This document shows, piece after piece, positions 36,102-43,451 of a stretch of DNA of 64,000 bases (positions within the stretch are counted from its first letter, which is position 1; each line of letters starts with the position of its first letter). The notes under the pieces were generated by a model, which made no database searches, was not told the DNA's origin, and saw only the letters and a list, made by a program, of their open reading frames with translations. The DNA is from VAZQ01 sp963739175. GTDB lineage: Bacteria > Pseudomonadota > Alphaproteobacteria > Rhizobiales > Xanthobacteraceae. Position numbers and translations under genes: made by a program. The stretch covers positions 62,001 to 126,000 of the forward strand of contig CAVTZH010000004.1 in the NCBI GenBank assembly GCA_963739175.1, given 5' to 3'.

Positions 36102-36494
36102 CTAGCCGCGGGCGTCGTCGCGCGGCTGCGGACCGCGCCACGGCGGCGTGAGATCGGCCGGACGCAGCGTGTGCTGCGACGGCTTCGCCGGAACCGATCC
36201 GGTCGACTGCACGGCTGTCGGCTCGTCGTTGCCGAACCGCTCGTGCAGGAATTCGTAAAGCATCTTGGCGCCGACCTGCGCGCGCTGCCCGAGCGTCACC
36301 GCGGTCTGCGAGCCGACCTCGCAAACAGTCGGTTGCCGCTCGCAGAAATGCTGCATGTCGGACATGGCGGCCTTCGCCGCCGTGAACGCCTCGCCGGCGC
36401 TGACCTGCGACTTCGGCAGCGGCTGCGAGCCGCCACTCGGCAACAGGACCAGAACGACGCCCAACCAGAAAGCCACCCGCAACAGGAACCGCAT
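36102..36494 (-). CDS. DUF5330 protein
   Basis: A 130-residue protein with an N-terminal hydrophobic signal or anchor (MRFLLRVAFWLGVVLVLLPS). The mature part AAKAAMSDMQHFCERQPTVC, with a Cys pair six to eight residues apart, followed by SQTAVTLGQRAQVGAKMLYE, is the DUF5330 pattern. The two Cys could form a periplasmic disulfide. The neighbourhood of SufE is the usual one in Bradyrhizobiaceae. Function unknown. Confidence 0.83.
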   Translation of the reverse strand: MRFLLRVAFWLGVVLVLLPSGGSQPLPKSQVSAGEAFTAAKAAMSDMQHFCERQPTVCEVGSQTAVTLGQRAQVGAKMLYEFLHERFGNDEPTAVQSTGSVPAKPSQHTLRPADLTPPWRGPQPRDDARG

Positions 36495-36887
36495 TGGATT
36501 TTAGCCCTGCTTCCCCGCGGCCTTTGTGCCGCTTTGGAAGCGACCCTAGCAAAGAGCCTTGAAAGCGCGGTTCGCCGCAGAGCGCATATTCGACGCAAAT
36601 TTTCAGACAATTTGAATGATTTGATATCGATGGCATTTAAATCAATGCGCAGCGGTTCGACTTGGCGCGAAAATCAGCCCTGGTACCGCCGCAAATCGGA
36701 CACCGGAGCGGCTCCAGCTGGAAACCGATCATTCACCATCCGGGTAAAATCGGGAGCCTATGCTCATCGAATGACCGCGCCGCGCCGACGCGCAACTGCA
36801 CGTGCCTCCATCCTTAGCGTTCGCTTAAGCGGGTTCTGACACGATCCGCCCACTCAACCTCAGGGGAGCGCGTCTGCAACGTCGGAC
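36495..36887. other. 393 bp intergenic region between divergent genes
   Basis: No gene is supported. The centre (36590-36660) is AT-rich and should contain the promoters of the DUF5330 gene (minus) and the sensor kinase (plus). I could not assign reliable boxes. Confidence 0.35.
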
Positions 36888-38714
36888 GTGCCAGGACGCG
36901 TGGGTTCTTTCGCACCGGTTCGCGAGTATATCGACTCGCTGATCCATCCGTCTGTGCAACAGGACGCCTTGGCGTCGTCGCGCCATCGCGCGTTCATTGC
37001 GCCGCGGCTGCTGGGCAGCCTGGTGGCGCTGGCCGCGTTCCCGCTCTATGTCAGCCTGCGCGGCGTGCCGAGCATGCTCGAAGTGATCGTGTTCGCGTGG
37101 CTGATCGCGCCGATCCTGATCGCCTACTACCTTTCACGCACCGGCCGATATGAGAGTGCGCATGTGCTCTCGTCGCTCGCGCTGACCGGGCTCGTCACCG
37201 CCGTTGCGGTCGAAACTGGCGGCATTGGCTCGTTCGCCGCTATCTGGCTGGTGATCGTTCCGCTGGAAGCCGCGCTGTCGGCCTCGCGGCGCGTGGTGGC
37301 GCTGGCGTCGACGTTTGCGATCTGCGCCGCCGGCTTCCTGTTGCTGATGAGCCATCTCGGCGCGCTGCCGCCGGTGGTGCCGGTCGAGCAGGAGCGCGCC
37401 GCGCTCGCCGCACTTGGCATCATTTCCGCCTCGCTCTACGCCACCGGTCTGGCGCTCGGCGCCGAGTTGCTCGCGCGCACGAGCTTCTGGCTGCTCTATG
37501 CCGAAGAAGATCGTTATCGCCTGCTCGCCCGCAACATGACCGACGTCATCACGCGCCACGCCAAGAACGGCACGGTGCAGTTCGTGTCGCCGGCGGCCGA
37601 GCCGCTGTTCGGCGCCAAGGTGAAGGATCTGCTCGGGTTCGGGTTGTTCGAGCGCGTGCATGTCTCGGATCGTCCGGCCTATCTCAACGCGCTCGCCGAT
37701 TCCGCTTCGCGGGGCGAAAGCCAATCGGTCGAATTCCGCGTGCGCCGGGCAACATCGGATGCTCGATCCGCGCAATTCGTCTGGGTTGAGATGCGCTGCC
37801 GCGCGGTCGATCAGGCCGTCGTCGATCGCGCCGGCGAACGCGAGGTGGTTGCCGTCATGCGTGACATCACCAAGCGCAAGGAACAGGAGGCGGCGCTCGA
37901 GGAAGCGCGCGCCGAGGCCGAGCGTGCCAATGCCGCCAAGAGCCGCTTCCTCGCGACCATGAGCCACGAGCTGCGCACGCCACTCAACGCAATCATCGGC
38001 TTCTCCGAGATGCTGACCAAGGAAGGCGCGATGATGCTCGACGCCAAGCGGCGTCACGACTACGCGCATCTGATCAACGATTCCGGCCATCATCTCCTGT
38101 CGGTGGTGAACGGCATCCTCGACATGTCGAAAATCGAGTCCGGCAATTTCGAGATCACGCCCGAGCCGTTTGCGCCGCGCCAGGTGATTGGAGAATGCTG
38201 CGCGCTGCTCGGCTACAAGGCGCGCGAGATGGGAATCGACTTGGTCGTCGACCTTCCCGAGAGCCTGCCGGACATGGTCGCCGACAAGCGTTCGCTGCAT
38301 CAGATCATGCTCAATCTGGTTTCGAACGCGATCAAGTTCACCAAGCGCGGCGGCAAGATCACCGTCAGCGCGCGCGTTAATGCGGCGAATGTCACGGTCG
38401 CGGTCGAGGACACCGGCGTCGGCATCGGCTCCGAGGATCTGCCACGCATTGGCGATCCGTTCTTCCAGGCGCGTTCCTCCTACGACCGCCACCACGACGG
38501 CACCGGCCTCGGCCTGTCGATCGTCAAAGGTCTTCTGGGCTTGCACGGCGGCGACATCGAGATCGTGAGCAAGCTGGGTGAGGGGACCCGGGTCACCATT
38601 CGCCTGCCGCTGGATTGCGAGGCGGCACGCAATCGCTCCGAGACCGCGTCGGTCCGGCTGCGCGAACAAGATACCGACGAAGCATCAGACCATCGCGTGA
38701 GGATCAGTGCGTAA
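36888..38714 (+). CDS. PAS-domain sensor histidine kinase
   Basis: A 608-residue membrane kinase. Residues about 35-205 form five to six helices. A PAS domain follows (about 210-335, with DRYRLLARNMTDVITRH as its start), then the dimerisation domain with the phosphorylated His360 in FLATMSHELRTPLNAI. The ATPase domain has the N box (LNLVSNAIKF), G1 (DTGVGI) and G2 (GTGLGLSIVKGL). It resembles PleC/DivJ-type kinases of alphaproteobacteria, which act in cell-cycle phosphorelays, but the cognate regulator is not adjacent. The start is GTG 36888 (GTG 36900 is possible); the ribosome site is weak. Confidence 0.88.
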   Translation: MPGRVGSFAPVREYIDSLIHPSVQQDALASSRHRAFIAPRLLGSLVALAAFPLYVSLRGVPSMLEVIVFAWLIAPILIAYYLSRTGRYESAHVLSSLALTGLVTAVAVETGGIGSFAAIWLVIVPLEAALSASRRVVALASTFAICAAGFLLLMSHLGALPPVVPVEQERAALAALGIISASLYATGLALGAELLARTSFWLLYAEEDRYRLLARNMTDVITRHAKNGTVQFVSPAAEPLFGAKVKDLLGFGLFERVHVSDRPAYLNALADSASRGESQSVEFRVRRATSDARSAQFVWVEMRCRAVDQAVVDRAGEREVVAVMRDITKRKEQEAALEEARAEAERANAAKSRFLATMSHELRTPLNAIIGFSEMLTKEGAMMLDAKRRHDYAHLINDSGHHLLSVVNGILDMSKIESGNFEITPEPFAPRQVIGECCALLGYKAREMGIDLVVDLPESLPDMVADKRSLHQIMLNLVSNAIKFTKRGGKITVSARVNAANVTVAVEDTGVGIGSEDLPRIGDPFFQARSSYDRHHDGTGLGLSIVKGLLGLHGGDIEIVSKLGEGTRVTIRLPLDCEAARNRSETASVRLREQDTDEASDHRVRISA

Positions 38715-38724
38715 CAAAGGACGT

Positions 38725-39543
38725 ATGGACGCAGCCGCCGTTGAACGGCCAAGCATTCTGCAGGGGCTCGGCTGGAGCGGCCGCGACGCCGTGGCGTTTG
38801 TCGTCGCGATTTCCGCCGCAATCTTGATTCTCATCAACACCTTGTTCCTGCAGCCGGGCCCGCATCCGGCGCCGATGGTCAGGAGCAGCGTCGCCGCGAT
38901 CACGCCGCCAAGTTCAACGCCTCCTGCGCCGAGCCCGACACACGGCCGTGGCGTCGCCACCAGTGTCAATCTGCCGAGCCCGCGTCCGCAAGAGGCGCCG
39001 AAGGCCGAGCAGGCCAAGGCCGCGCCGACACCGACCACGACGGCAGCGCTGCCCCCGGCACCGGCCGCTGCGGCGCGTCCGAACACCGCGGTGGTGGCCG
39101 ACATCCAGCGCGAGCTCTCGCGCCGCGGCTTCTACGATGGCGTGGTCGATGGCCGCTACGGTCCGCGGACCGACGCATCGATCCGCGACTTCGAGCAGGT
39201 TTCGGGCCTCAAGCCGAGCATCGCGCCCGACGAGGCGCTGCTACGCGCGATCCAGCGTTCGGTCGTCCGCTCGCGGCCGGCCGTGCGTCCGCCGGCGCCG
39301 ATCCCGCAGGCCAAGCCCGATCCGATCGCCGACATGATTGCGCCGTCGAAACAAGTGATCGCGGTGCAACGGGCATTGTCGGAATTCGGCTACGGCCAGA
39401 TCAAGCCGACCGGGATCGTCGATCCGGAGACGCAGTCGGCGATCCAGAAATTCGAGCGCGAACGCAAGCTCCCGGTCACCGGGCAGCTGTCGCACCGCGT
39501 CGTGCGCGAGCTTGCCTCCATCACCGGCCGGCCGCTGGAATAA
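38725..39543 (+). CDS. Membrane-anchored protein with two peptidoglycan-binding domains
   Basis: A protein of about 272 residues from ATG 38725 (MDAAAVERPSILQGLGWSGR). One transmembrane helix (about 22-45) is followed by a Pro/Ala-rich periplasmic linker and two PG_binding_1 domains (about 120-170 with RELSRRGFYDGVVDGRYGPR, and about 205-265 with VQRALSEFGYGQIKPTGIVD). It has no catalytic domain, so it probably tethers the membrane to the wall. An in-frame GTG at 38707 would overlap the kinase gene by 8 bp; in either case the two genes are tightly linked. Confidence 0.82.
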   Translation: MDAAAVERPSILQGLGWSGRDAVAFVVAISAAILILINTLFLQPGPHPAPMVRSSVAAITPPSSTPPAPSPTHGRGVATSVNLPSPRPQEAPKAEQAKAAPTPTTTAALPPAPAAAARPNTAVVADIQRELSRRGFYDGVVDGRYGPRTDASIRDFEQVSGLKPSIAPDEALLRAIQRSVVRSRPAVRPPAPIPQAKPDPIADMIAPSKQVIAVQRALSEFGYGQIKPTGIVDPETQSAIQKFERERKLPVTGQLSHRVVRELASITGRPLE

Positions 39544-39570
39544 CCTCGCGCGACTCGGTATCCCTTAGGG

Positions 39571-39918
39571 ATGCGTCTGAAATCCGCGATCTGGGTGGCG
39601 GCCTATATCCGCCGTTGCAACGGCGAGGGCGCCTTTGCGGCGGTGCGCCGGCGCGGCGCCGAAGATGCCGGCGCGATCTTCATCAAGCTCAACCGGCTCG
39701 ACGGTACCGCCGAGCTGTTCGCGCCGGCACCGCAGACGGCGTTCGACGACGCGCGGCCGGCCGACCGGGCCTTCAGCCGCTCGTTCGGCAACGACCCGGT
39801 GCCGGAAGCCAGGGTCGAGGACAAGCTCGCGAAGGAGGCCCGCTTCGATCCCGACGTGTGGATCGTGGAGGTCGAGGACCGCAACGGGCGTCATTTCATC
39901 GACAACGTGGTGGCCTGA
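39571..39918 (+). CDS. DUF1491 protein
   Basis: A 115-residue cytosolic protein starting MRLKSAIWVAAYIRRCNGEG. The pattern RRRGAEDAGAIFIKLNRLDG and FDPDVWIVEVEDRNGRHFID fits DUF1491, small alphaproteobacterial proteins of unknown role. Its 3' end overlaps the convergent DUF2336 gene by 28 bp. It lies 27 bp after the peptidoglycan-binding gene and may be in the same transcript. Confidence 0.87.
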   Translation: MRLKSAIWVAAYIRRCNGEGAFAAVRRRGAEDAGAIFIKLNRLDGTAELFAPAPQTAFDDARPADRAFSRSFGNDPVPEARVEDKLAKEARFDPDVWIVEVEDRNGRHFIDNVVA

Positions 39919-41087
39919 CAGCCGAGCCACTGTCTGGCAAACGTCAGTCGTCGCCGGCGCCGGCCGCCCGGCGCAGCACCACCTCGGGCCTCTTTGCGGT
40001 GGTGTGCGGCGACGTCGGACAGCGCCCGGCGCGCGGTTTCCGCCGTGCCGTAGATCGCGCGCGTGTCGCCGGCCTTCTGCGGCTCGCCGGCCGGTGCGGC
40101 GGCGCGCAGGATCGAGACCAGGCGGCGCGCCGCCTCGACGCTGATCTCGTTGTAAAGCGAGGTCAGCTCGTAGACCCGGTCGACCGATTGGCCGACGCGC
40201 GGGTTCATGAACAGCACGATGCGCTGCAGGACGTCGGCCGGAAGGCTCATCGCCTTGCCGGCGACGATGATCGGCTCGCCGAGCTCGTCTTCCACGATGC
40301 GGCGCGACTGTTGATAGGAGATGCCGAGCGCGCGCTCGAGCTCGCGCATCAGCGCGCCGGTGTGGTGCCGCAGCGCCGCGGTCTCCAGCCGCCACACATC
40401 GGCGCGTTGCAGCGTCGCCGGCGGCTCGCCTTCCGGCCATTCCGCATAGTCGAGATTCATGAGGATCAGCCGGCGCTCGGCGCTGCCGGCCGCGAAGAAC
40501 AGTTCGCAAAGCTCTTGTGCGGCGGTGCCTTTGTTGGCGGCCTCCGCATCGTCTTGCACGGCGGCTTCGTCGCTTGAGCTTTCCTCGATGACCGGAAGCG
40601 GCGGCGGACTTGCCGGCGGCGTTATCAGCACGACCGGCGCGGCAACGGCTGGGGCCGGCGCTGGCGCCGGCGCGGGTTCCGGCGCCGCGGCTACCGTCGG
40701 CTGGCCGCGCCGCGCCAGGATGTCGGCATAGCAGACGCCGCGCTCGACGATGATCGCCTGGCAATCCGCGGGCGTCAGCACCGGCGAATGCAGCAGCACC
40801 GGCTCGGCGACCTCGAGCACGTCGCGGGCGAGCTGCAGCATGATCGGGCGCGGCGCGCAGGCGTGCGGCGCTAGCCGCACCGAGACCGCCGCCCGCGTGC
40901 CGATGTCGGTCTCGTCGATCAGCCGCATCGCGAGCTCGGTGTAGGTGCGCTGCTCCTCCGGCGTGTGCACCGGCGTGCGCAGGTATTGGTCGGTGAGCAC
41001 CCGCAGCAGCGTCGGGCGGATGTCGACACCCTTGCGGTCGAGGTCGAACAGGCCTTCGAGGCCCGGTGGTGTCGAAAATTTTACCAT
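39891..41087 (-). CDS. DUF2336 protein
   Basis: A 398-residue cytosolic protein. The N-terminal helical region (LLRVLTDQYLRTPVHTPEEQ, ISxxVA-like RAAVSVRLAPHA) and the helical repeats after an Ala/Pro-rich linker (about 130-170), with RIVLFMNPRVGQSVDRVYEL, match DUF2336, a HEAT-like family restricted to alphaproteobacteria. Its role is unknown; an association with cell-cycle or chemotaxis signalling has been suggested for relatives. The last 35 residues are basic. A near-consensus CtrA site lies upstream. Confidence 0.84.
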   Translation of the reverse strand: MVKFSTPPGLEGLFDLDRKGVDIRPTLLRVLTDQYLRTPVHTPEEQRTYTELAMRLIDETDIGTRAAVSVRLAPHACAPRPIMLQLARDVLEVAEPVLLHSPVLTPADCQAIIVERGVCYADILARRGQPTVAAAPEPAPAPAPAPAVAAPVVLITPPASPPPLPVIEESSSDEAAVQDDAEAANKGTAAQELCELFFAAGSAERRLILMNLDYAEWPEGEPPATLQRADVWRLETAALRHHTGALMRELERALGISYQQSRRIVEDELGEPIIVAGKAMSLPADVLQRIVLFMNPRVGQSVDRVYELTSLYNEISVEAARRLVSILRAAAPAGEPQKAGDTRAIYGTAETARRALSDVAAHHRKEARGGAAPGGRRRRRLTFARQWLGCQATTLSMK

Positions 41088-41141
41088 CGCGCGACGCCCG
41101 GCAATGCCGCTCCCGTTTTCTCGAAAACTAGGGGCGCCGCG

Positions 41142-41156
41142 TTAGCAGACCGTTAA
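41142..41156. promoter_or_regulatory. Candidate CtrA-binding site
   Basis: TTAG-N7-TTAA (followed by CC) lies between the divergent DUF2336 gene and the small gene at 41226. The CtrA consensus is TTAA-N7-TTAA, so one base differs. The position, 55-70 bp from each start, suits control of either promoter. Confidence 0.35.
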
Positions 41157-41225
41157 CCTTGCGAGGTTTCTAATTCGATTGTCGGAGACTGTGCGGGCCA
41201 GGAGGGCCCGGTGGGGGACTTCGTA

Positions 41226-41435
41226 ATGGGGACTGTGGTTGAATTTCCCGAGCTTGGGCGCAGTACGCGCGACGGCAGGGTGATCGGGATGCGTTCCGAG
41301 TCGGCGACCGTGATCATCCTTCCGGTCATTCGTATCGAGCGTTACAGCGATGACGAGCCGGCCGAGGGCTCGGCGAGCCGCAGCCAGCGCCGCCGCCGTC
41401 GCCGCCGGGCATCGCGCAGCAAGGCCAGCGCCTGA
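41226..41435 (+). CDS. Small protein with an arginine-rich tail
   Basis: A 69-residue protein from ATG 41226 (MGTVVEFPELGRSTRDGRVI). The N-terminal 45 residues look folded; the end is a run of Arg and Ser (QRRRRRRRASRSK), which suggests nucleic acid binding or simply electrostatic contacts. The start is preceded by a GGTGGGGGAC purine stretch. A longer GTG start at 41211 is possible. No family was recognised. The next gene begins 11 bp downstream. Confidence 0.65.
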   Translation: MGTVVEFPELGRSTRDGRVIGMRSESATVIILPVIRIERYSDDEPAEGSASRSQRRRRRRRASRSKASA

Positions 41436-41446
41436 AGGCTTTTCCA

Positions 41447-42217
41447 ATGATCCGCCGGCTGCGCTCGCTTTTCGTGTCGCGCGGCCATGGGCGGCGGCCG
41501 ACCTCGTTTGCCGTGCTGTTTGCCGCCGCCTTCCTGTCCGGCGGCTGCGTGCTCAACGGCGATTTCGGCCGCATCCGGCCCGAGCTGGTCGGCGACAACA
41601 TGCACGACTGGGTCGGTCGCGATGCTACGACCGCCGCCGGCGGGCCGATCTCCGAATTCCGCACCACCGATCAGGAACGCGAGCTGCGCGACCGCGCCTA
41701 TGCGCTGATCGAGCCGCCCTACAACCGCGGCCGCTGGGACAGCGTGCTGCGCGAATACGGCTTCTTCAACGATCCGCTGAACCCGCAGCCGTTCAACCGC
41801 ACCGAATATCTCTACAAGTTGCACAAGGTCTATCGCCGCTCGGAGGCGTCGGCCTATGCGCAGATCGTCACCGATTCACGCAACGACGTCGAGCAGCTGC
41901 AGCCGTTCTTCGCGGTCGCCACCCGCGTCACCGACATCGACCGGCGGCGCAAGGAGAGCCTGGTGCACGTGTCGAACCTCGATCCGCGCGAACAAGGCAA
42001 CGCCATCGCGCGCAACAAGGAGAACGCCGCGATCATCGCGTGGGTGTGCGTCGCGCTGAAGCAGCGCGTGATGTCCTATCGCTATGCGCTCGAGCGGCTG
42101 GTGGTTGCGGTGCCGGCGTCGAGCGCGGCCGACGCCGACCGCGCCATCGCGCTGCTCCAGACCCGGCGCGACCAGTATTGCGGCGTGCGCGGCGGCACGG
42201 TGGCCGTGCGCGGGTGA
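41447..42217 (+). CDS. Predicted lipoprotein, uncharacterised
   Basis: A 256-residue protein with signal peptide and lipobox (FAAAFLSGGC, Cys near residue 34). The mature part is helical and charged: DFGRIRPELVGDNMHDWVGR, TTDQERELRDRAYALIEPPY, then long helices to the end (NKENAAIIAWVCVALKQRVM). It is conserved among Bradyrhizobium-type genomes by my recollection, but no domain name is certain. A membrane-associated envelope role is inferred. Confidence 0.72.
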   Translation: MIRRLRSLFVSRGHGRRPTSFAVLFAAAFLSGGCVLNGDFGRIRPELVGDNMHDWVGRDATTAAGGPISEFRTTDQERELRDRAYALIEPPYNRGRWDSVLREYGFFNDPLNPQPFNRTEYLYKLHKVYRRSEASAYAQIVTDSRNDVEQLQPFFAVATRVTDIDRRRKESLVHVSNLDPREQGNAIARNKENAAIIAWVCVALKQRVMSYRYALERLVVAVPASSAADADRAIALLQTRRDQYCGVRGGTVAVRG

Positions 42218-42231
42218 GGGCACGCCTGCTC

Positions 42232-42271
42232 TACGATCCCTGCTTTACGATCCTTGCTTACGATCCTTGCA
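42232..42271. repeat. 13-14 bp tandem repeat (three units)
   Basis: TACGATCC(C/T)TGC(T/A) units lie head to tail at 42232, 42246 and 42259. The stop codon of the DUF1254 gene is inside the repeat. It looks like replication slippage in the gap between two convergent genes. Confidence 0.6.
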
Positions 42272-42803
42272 CGCATTTCGCCGCGGTGAGCGCGGTCTGC
42301 GCGGCGGCCATCAGGCCCGGCTCCGGCGCCAGCGCCTTGATCACGATCAGGCCGGTCAGCGTCGGCGATTCGACGATCAGGCGGTCGGCGGCGGTGACTT
42401 CCTCGTCGCCCGGCAGCTCGCCGCGCTGCTCCGTGGTCATCAGCTCGAGCTCGATCACGCGGCGGCCGGCGGCGCGATCGTTGATGGCGTAGTAGGCGAC
42501 GTCGTTGCGGGTATAGAACGACACCGAGGTATAGGCCGGGCTCACCGGCACGGAAAATTTCAGCGGCCCGCCGGCGAGGTCGTAGCGGCACACCGCCATC
42601 GCAAACGCCGGATCGAGGAACGGCACCACCGACTTGTCCGGCGTCGGTGCCGCCACCGCGCTCACGGCATTCACCGGCGCGCCCGGCGCGAGCCGCGAAT
42701 AGGCGTCCTGGGTGGCGAGCTCGGGCAGCCACAGCACCGTGGTGAGATGCACGATGCCGCCGAGCAGCACGCCGCCAAGCAGCCAGAGCGCGATCCGGAT
42801 CAC
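42258..42803 (-). CDS. DUF1254 protein
   Basis: A 181-residue protein with an N-terminal membrane helix (IALWLLGGVLLGGIVHLTTV) and a beta-rich body: CRYDLAGGPLKFSVPVSP, SVSFYTRNDVAYYAINDRAA, GRRVIELELMTTEQR. It corresponds to the short DUF1254-type protein usually paired with a DUF1214 protein. The start is GTG 42803, which overlaps the DUF1214 stop (GTGA), so translation is coupled. Its enzymatic role is unknown. Confidence 0.74.
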   Translation of the reverse strand: MIRIALWLLGGVLLGGIVHLTTVLWLPELATQDAYSRLAPGAPVNAVSAVAAPTPDKSVVPFLDPAFAMAVCRYDLAGGPLKFSVPVSPAYTSVSFYTRNDVAYYAINDRAAGRRVIELELMTTEQRGELPGDEEVTAADRLIVESPTLTGLIVIKALAPEPGLMAAAQTALTAAKCVQGS

Positions 42804-43375
42804 GGGCAGTGCCTCCGCGCAATCGCCGGCATCGTCACCTCGCGGCCGCGGGTGGCGACGCCGATCGGCGTATCGTAGAGCCGCAGCACCAGCACGTAGC
42901 GCTCGATGCCGCCGGTCGGCAGCCAGTTGCCCGGACGCGAGCGCGGCGAGACCGTGATCTCGAACGAGCCGTTGGCGCGCCGCACGACCTCGTGGCTGGT
43001 GAAGCCGTGGCGCTGCACGCCGTTGCGCACCAGGCCGCCCTCGGGATCGTAGAGCGTGAGCGTCCAGTAGCGCGCCTGCGGCGTCATGCCCGAGAGCACC
43101 ACGTCGCAGCGGCCGTCGAGCGCGTTGCCCTGGTCGTCGCTGCGCGCCTGGAAGGCGAGGCCGTCGCCGGAGCCGACCGGCAGCTGGCCGGAGCGGGCGA
43201 CCATGGCGCGTGCATACGGGTCGATGGCGGCGGTGCCGTGCCGCGGCCACGCGGTCCAGGCGCCGACGCTCAGCCCGCCGAAGGCTTGGCCCTGCGTCAG
43301 CGCGAGCCAAGTCGAGCCGAGGCCGACCAGCGCCGCGACGCCAAGCGCAAACAATGTTCCGAGCAGCAGTCTCAC
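42800..43375 (-). CDS. DUF1214 protein
   Basis: A 191-residue protein with an N-terminal signal or anchor (MRLLLGTLFALGVAALVGLG). The C-terminal half reads YWTLTLYDPEGGLVRNGVQR, then SRPGNWLPTGG, the DUF1214 pattern of the beta-sandwich proteins associated with DUF1254. Two Cys (GRCDVVL and RRHCP) may form a disulfide. First gene of a two-gene unit. Confidence 0.8.
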   Translation of the reverse strand: MRLLLGTLFALGVAALVGLGSTWLALTQGQAFGGLSVGAWTAWPRHGTAAIDPYARAMVARSGQLPVGSGDGLAFQARSDDQGNALDGRCDVVLSGMTPQARYWTLTLYDPEGGLVRNGVQRHGFTSHEVVRRANGSFEITVSPRSRPGNWLPTGGIERYVLVLRLYDTPIGVATRGREVTMPAIARRHCP

Positions 43376-43451
43376 GGTGCGACGCGTTTGTTAGTGCGGA
43401 GGGGCACAATAAGTCCCGCCGCGGCTCGCGGCTAGATTCGCGTGCGCGATA

